Below are positions 61,663-64,000 of a stretch of DNA of 64,000 nt, in pieces (the first letter of the stretch is position 1; every line of letters begins with the position of its first letter). The notes under the pieces were generated by a model that saw only the letters and a list, made by a program, of their open reading frames with translations, made no database searches and was not told the origin of the DNA. The translations under genes and the position numbers were made by a program. The stretch comes from Pseudoalteromonas sp. T1lg88 (lineage in GTDB: Bacteria; Pseudomonadota; Gammaproteobacteria; Enterobacterales; Alteromonadaceae), in NCBI RefSeq assembly GCF_002964765.1, contig NZ_PQCF01000008.1, forward strand, positions 110,144-174,143, written 5' to 3'.

Positions 61663-62484
61663 ATGGATAAATACGCGGTGTTTGGTAACCCCATAGCGCA
61701 CTCAAAATCACCCCTCATTCACCATGCCTTTGCGGCGCAATTAGGTGAACAAATAGAATATCAGCGCATTTTAGCACCGCTCGACGGCTTTGTTGACTGC
61801 GTCAGCGAGTTTTTTAGCCAAGGTGGCTGTGGGGCTAATGTCACCCTGCCATTTAAAGAGCAGGCCTTTGCCCTGGTTGATACTCTGAGTGAACGAGCCC
61901 GCCTGGCTGGCGCCGTAAATACCTTAATTCTTGAAGAAGGCGGGGGCTTAAAAGGCGATAACACGGATGGCATTGGTTTAGTTAGTGATCTGCAGCGCTT
62001 GAGTGGCTCACTGGCAGGCAAGCATGTGTTGTTAATTGGCGCAGGTGGTGCGGCAAAGGGCGCCGCCTTGCCTTTGCTTGAAGCCGGGATTGAGCAACTG
62101 CATGTGGTCAATCGCACAGAGGAAAAAGCAAAGCAGTTGGTAGAACGTATTAGCCAATACCAAAACGTCAGTTATGGGGGCTTAACAGGTCAAAACACGC
62201 AAAGCTGGGATATTGTCATAAATTCAACATCTTCCAGCGTCACCGGTGAGCTACCTGGCTTACAGGCCAGCTATCTCGAAGGGGCTCAGTTTGCCTACGA
62301 TATGTTTTATGCAGAGCAGGCCACATCTTTTATGTGTTGGGCATCCAAGATTAATCCGAATATAGTTACGGCGGATGGTTTGGGTATGCTGGTGGCGCAG
62401 GCTGCCCATGCATATCAACTTTGGCGTGGGCAAATGCCCGATTGTGCGCCTATAATAGCAGCGCTAAAAGAGGGGCGATTATAA
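61663..62484 (+). CDS. aroE: Shikimate dehydrogenase
   Basis: 273 residues. Substrate motif [10 protein letters not shown], Lys in [12 protein letters not shown], and the NADP loop [17 protein letters not shown] with NRTEEKA. It reduces 3-dehydroshikimate in aromatic amino-acid synthesis. Its stop overlaps the next start (TAATG). Confidence 0.98.
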   Translation: MDKYAVFGNPIAHSKSPLIHHAFAAQLGEQIEYQRILAPLDGFVDCVSEFFSQGGCGANVTLPFKEQAFALVDTLSERARLAGAVNTLILEEGGGLKGDNTDGIGLVSDLQRLSGSLAGKHVLLIGAGGAAKGAALPLLEAGIEQLHVVNRTEEKAKQLVERISQYQNVSYGGLTGQNTQSWDIVINSTSSSVTGELPGLQASYLEGAQFAYDMFYAEQATSFMCWASKINPNIVTADGLGMLVAQAAHAYQLWRGQMPDCAPIIAALKEGRL

Positions 62485-62723
62485 TGAATCAAGCAATTCA
62501 ATTTGTTGACAGAGTCGAATATGAAAATGGTGTTATTACCTTTTATGCCATGGTTAATGGGCTACTTTTACCTTGTATTATCGAGCTTAAGGTGAAGGAG
62601 CGTAGCGATGCTCTGGCGCATTTTGCCGAACACCGCTTTGATTATGAAGAGTTGGCTGAGCAACAAATAGAAGAGGAAGCCTTCGGTGAAGAAGGCGAAG
62701 TACAGATTAAAGCACTGGCTTAA
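62484..62723 (+). CDS. DUF1488 family protein
   Basis: 79 residues from ATG 62484, coupled to aroE by a one-base overlap, with GAGGGG upstream. Pattern IQFVDRVEYENGVITFYAMV and an acidic C-terminal helix. Function unknown; the aroE-DUF1488-yrdA order recurs in gammaproteobacteria. Its 3' end overlaps the convergent yrdA by 17 bases. Confidence 0.88.
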   Translation: MNQAIQFVDRVEYENGVITFYAMVNGLLLPCIIELKVKERSDALAHFAEHRFDYEELAEQQIEEEAFGEEGEVQIKALA

Positions 62724-63252
62724 CCTCGTTTAGGTATTCATCCTTGAGGCGAACATAGTTATCCGCCGACACCTTTAAGAAGGCGCGCTCCTCATCGCTT
62801 AACGGACGTGCCTGCTTTACTGGGCTACCCACATATAAATAACCTGACTCTAAGGTTTTGTTGGGAGGCACAAGCGCACCGCCACCAATGATCACATCAT
62901 CTTCCACTATCACGTTGTCCATAATGATGGCGCCCATGCCGACCAGGATACGATTACCAAGACGGCATCCGTGTAACATGGCTTTGTGACCCACGGTTAC
63001 ATCCTCACCAATAATGAGCGGATAACCTTCCGGGTTTGAGGCACTGGCACGAGTCAGATGCAGCACGGTCCCATCCTGAATATTGGAACGTTTGCCAATA
63101 CGCATATAGTTAACGTCTCCGCGTGCGGCCACCAAGGGCCAGATGCTGGCGTCTTCTGCAATTTCAACATCGCCCACTATCACGGCGGACTCGTGAATGT
63201 ATGCCGATTTGTGTACTAGGGGAGATTTATCTTTATAACTTTGTAAGCTCAT
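62707..63252 (-). CDS. yrdA: Gamma-carbonic-anhydrase-like hexapeptide protein YrdA
   Basis: 181 residues. Left-handed beta-helix with the putative metal-site segments GTVLHLTRAS, GEDVTVGHKAMLHGC and the conserved RGDVNYMRIG. Enzymatic activity of this branch is uncertain. Confidence 0.92.
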   Translation of the reverse strand: MSLQSYKDKSPLVHKSAYIHESAVIVGDVEIAEDASIWPLVAARGDVNYMRIGKRSNIQDGTVLHLTRASASNPEGYPLIIGEDVTVGHKAMLHGCRLGNRILVGMGAIIMDNVIVEDDVIIGGGALVPPNKTLESGYLYVGSPVKQARPLSDEERAFLKVSADNYVRLKDEYLNEVKPVL

Positions 63253-63479
63253 ATCAGGTTCCTATCACTGATGTATGACTAATACCCTAACTCTAACTAG
63301 GCGGGTCCAGGTTCGCAATAAAGGTTCGTAATAAACATTAGTCGTACGAAAAAGAGCCACCTCTTTAGTTTACCAAGCTATTCGAGGTGATTATTTGCTT
63401 AAAAACGTATAAAAAGTATGTCTATCGGGTGCTTTTTAGGCGAACGATCCATTTTTAGCAATTTTCTTTAAAAAAGGGC

Positions 63480-63507
63480 TTGCGTCGAAATCGAATCTCC
63501 CTATAAT
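63480..63507 (+). promoter_or_regulatory. rRNA promoter P1
   Basis: TTGCGT (63480-63485), 16 bases, perfect TATAAT (63502-63507), then a GC-rich discriminator GCGACC typical of stringently controlled rRNA promoters. Confidence 0.85.
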
Positions 63508-63615
63508 GCGACCCCACTGAGACGGCAGGCAGCAACGCATAGCGAGGCGCTAGCGGCTCAGGGAGTCAAATAAAACTTCAGTTTTGAAAAATGAAAACTT
63601 TCTCAAAATTAAGTA

Positions 63616-63643
63616 TTGACAACAAGTCAGGAAAGCGTAGAAT
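63616..63643 (+). promoter_or_regulatory. rRNA promoter P2
   Basis: Perfect TTGACA (63616-63621), 16 bases, TAGAAT (63638-63643), followed by GCGCAGCCC. Confidence 0.85.
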
Positions 63644-63671
63644 GCGCAGCCCTAACGCGGTGAAAGCCGCA

Positions 63672-63701
63672 GCGACAACGAGTCGCAACGTTCTTTAAAA
63701 A
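63672..63701 (+). promoter_or_regulatory. rRNA antitermination boxB and boxA
   Basis: boxB-like hairpin GCGAC-AACGA-GTCGC at 63672-63686, then a boxA-like GTTCTTTAAAAA at 63690-63701, near the usual boxA core TGCTCTTTAACA. It should recruit NusB/S10 and the Nus complex. Confidence 0.75.
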
Positions 63702-63921
63702 TATGAAGCAATCATCTGTGTGGGCACTCGTACAGATTGAGTTCTAACAGCAGATTCTAGTTCGCTAGATGACGCAAACAAATTTAGAGTCTCAATTGAA
63801 CTGAGTGACCAACGGAAACAAGTTTACTTGTTTCAGCACAGTCAATTCGATTCGAAAGAATCAAAATCAGAATTCAATGAGCGCCGTTCTTCACTCTTTA
63901 TGAGTGGGAACAAAAAACTTT

Positions 63922-64000
63922 TAATTGAAGAGTTTGATCATGGCTCAGATTGAACGCTGGCGGCAGGCCTAACACATGCAAGTCGAGCGGTAACATTTCT
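63922..64000 (+). rRNA. rrs: 16S ribosomal RNA (5' end, partial)
   Basis: The universal 5' sequence (TTGAAGAGTTTGATCATGGC) starts at 63925, so the mature 5' end is near 63922. About 79 bases are present, through the CACATGCAAGTCGAGCGGTA segment, before the window ends. The GGTAACATTTCT in the first variable region resembles Alteromonadaceae as I recall them. Confidence 0.98.

Larger units (their letters stand above)
63253..63921 (+). promoter_or_regulatory. rRNA operon promoter and leader region
   Basis: No protein gene is seen. Two promoters (63480-63507 and 63616-63643) precede a transcribed leader with boxB-boxA antitermination signals. An A/T-rich tract at about 63450-63477, just upstream of the first promoter, looks like an UP element. 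A stem GAAACAAG-ttta-CTTGTTTC lies at about 63814-63833, ahead of the 16S gene. Confidence 0.8.

Overview
The window looks like a chromosomal-origin segment of a marine-type Gammaproteobacterium, most likely of the order Alteromonadales. The reasons are the gene order (atp operon, parBA, rsmG, mnmG, oriC, mioC, then mnmE-yidCD-rnpA-rpmH, dnaA-dnaN-recF-gyrB, glyQS, fadBA, trkH, trkA-rsmB-fmt-def, dprA-smg-hemF-aroE, rRNA operon), the mipA/DUF3019/response-regulator cassette, a GlyGly-CTERM protease, and the first bases of the 16S gene. The genus cannot be fixed from what is visible. No insertion sequence, prophage, CRISPR array or tRNA gene was seen.

Layout. 1-2 kb: a translationally coupled envelope cassette (MipA/OmpV-like protein, DUF3019 protein, OmpR-type regulator) running off the left edge. 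2-7 kb: a 1673-residue secreted subtilase. 7.2-15.8 kb: glmU and the complete F1Fo ATP synthase operon atpIBEFHAGDC, leftward. 15.9-20.2 kb: parB, parA, rsmG, mnmG, leftward. 20.2-20.6 kb: oriC, with 14 GATC sites, three AT-rich 13-mers and DnaA boxes. 20.6-21.0 kb: mioC broken by a frameshift. 21.6-24.8 kb: a large repeat-domain lipoprotein of unknown function. 24.8-28.8 kb: mnmE, yidC, yidD, rnpA, rpmH, leftward. 29.4-35.5 kb: dnaA, dnaN, recF, gyrB, rightward, with two parS sites inside recF. 35.6-36.7 kb: a small proteinase K-like protease. 37-40.5 kb: glyQ, glyS and a small lipoprotein. 40.5-44.4 kb: tusA and fadBA. 44.7-50.1 kb: slt, pepQ, yigZ, trkH. 50.1-50.5 kb: about 99-bp repeats. 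51-51.9 kb: four tandem genes for tiny secreted EF-hand proteins. 52-56.1 kb: trkA, frameshifted rsmB, fmt, def. 56.2-63.3 kb: LysM protein, dprA, smg, yrdD, tsaC, hemF, globin, aroE, DUF1488 gene, yrdA. 63.4-64 kb: rRNA promoters, leader and the first 79 bases of 16S rRNA.

How it works together. The core is replication and segregation machinery: oriC, DnaA, beta clamp, RecF, gyrase B, ParA/ParB and their parS sites about 12 kb from oriC. It is interleaved with energy (ATP synthase), translation and tRNA modification (MnmE, MnmG, RsmG, GlyRS, Fmt, Def, TsaC) and membrane insertion (YidC, YidD). TrkH and TrkA for potassium uptake flank the EF-hand cluster.

The least explained parts are the EF-hand quartet, the periodic repeats beside it, the oriC-adjacent 1053-residue lipoprotein, and two single-base lesions (mioC, rsmB) that are either real gene inactivations or sequence errors. 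All calls come from reading the sequence; no database search was run.
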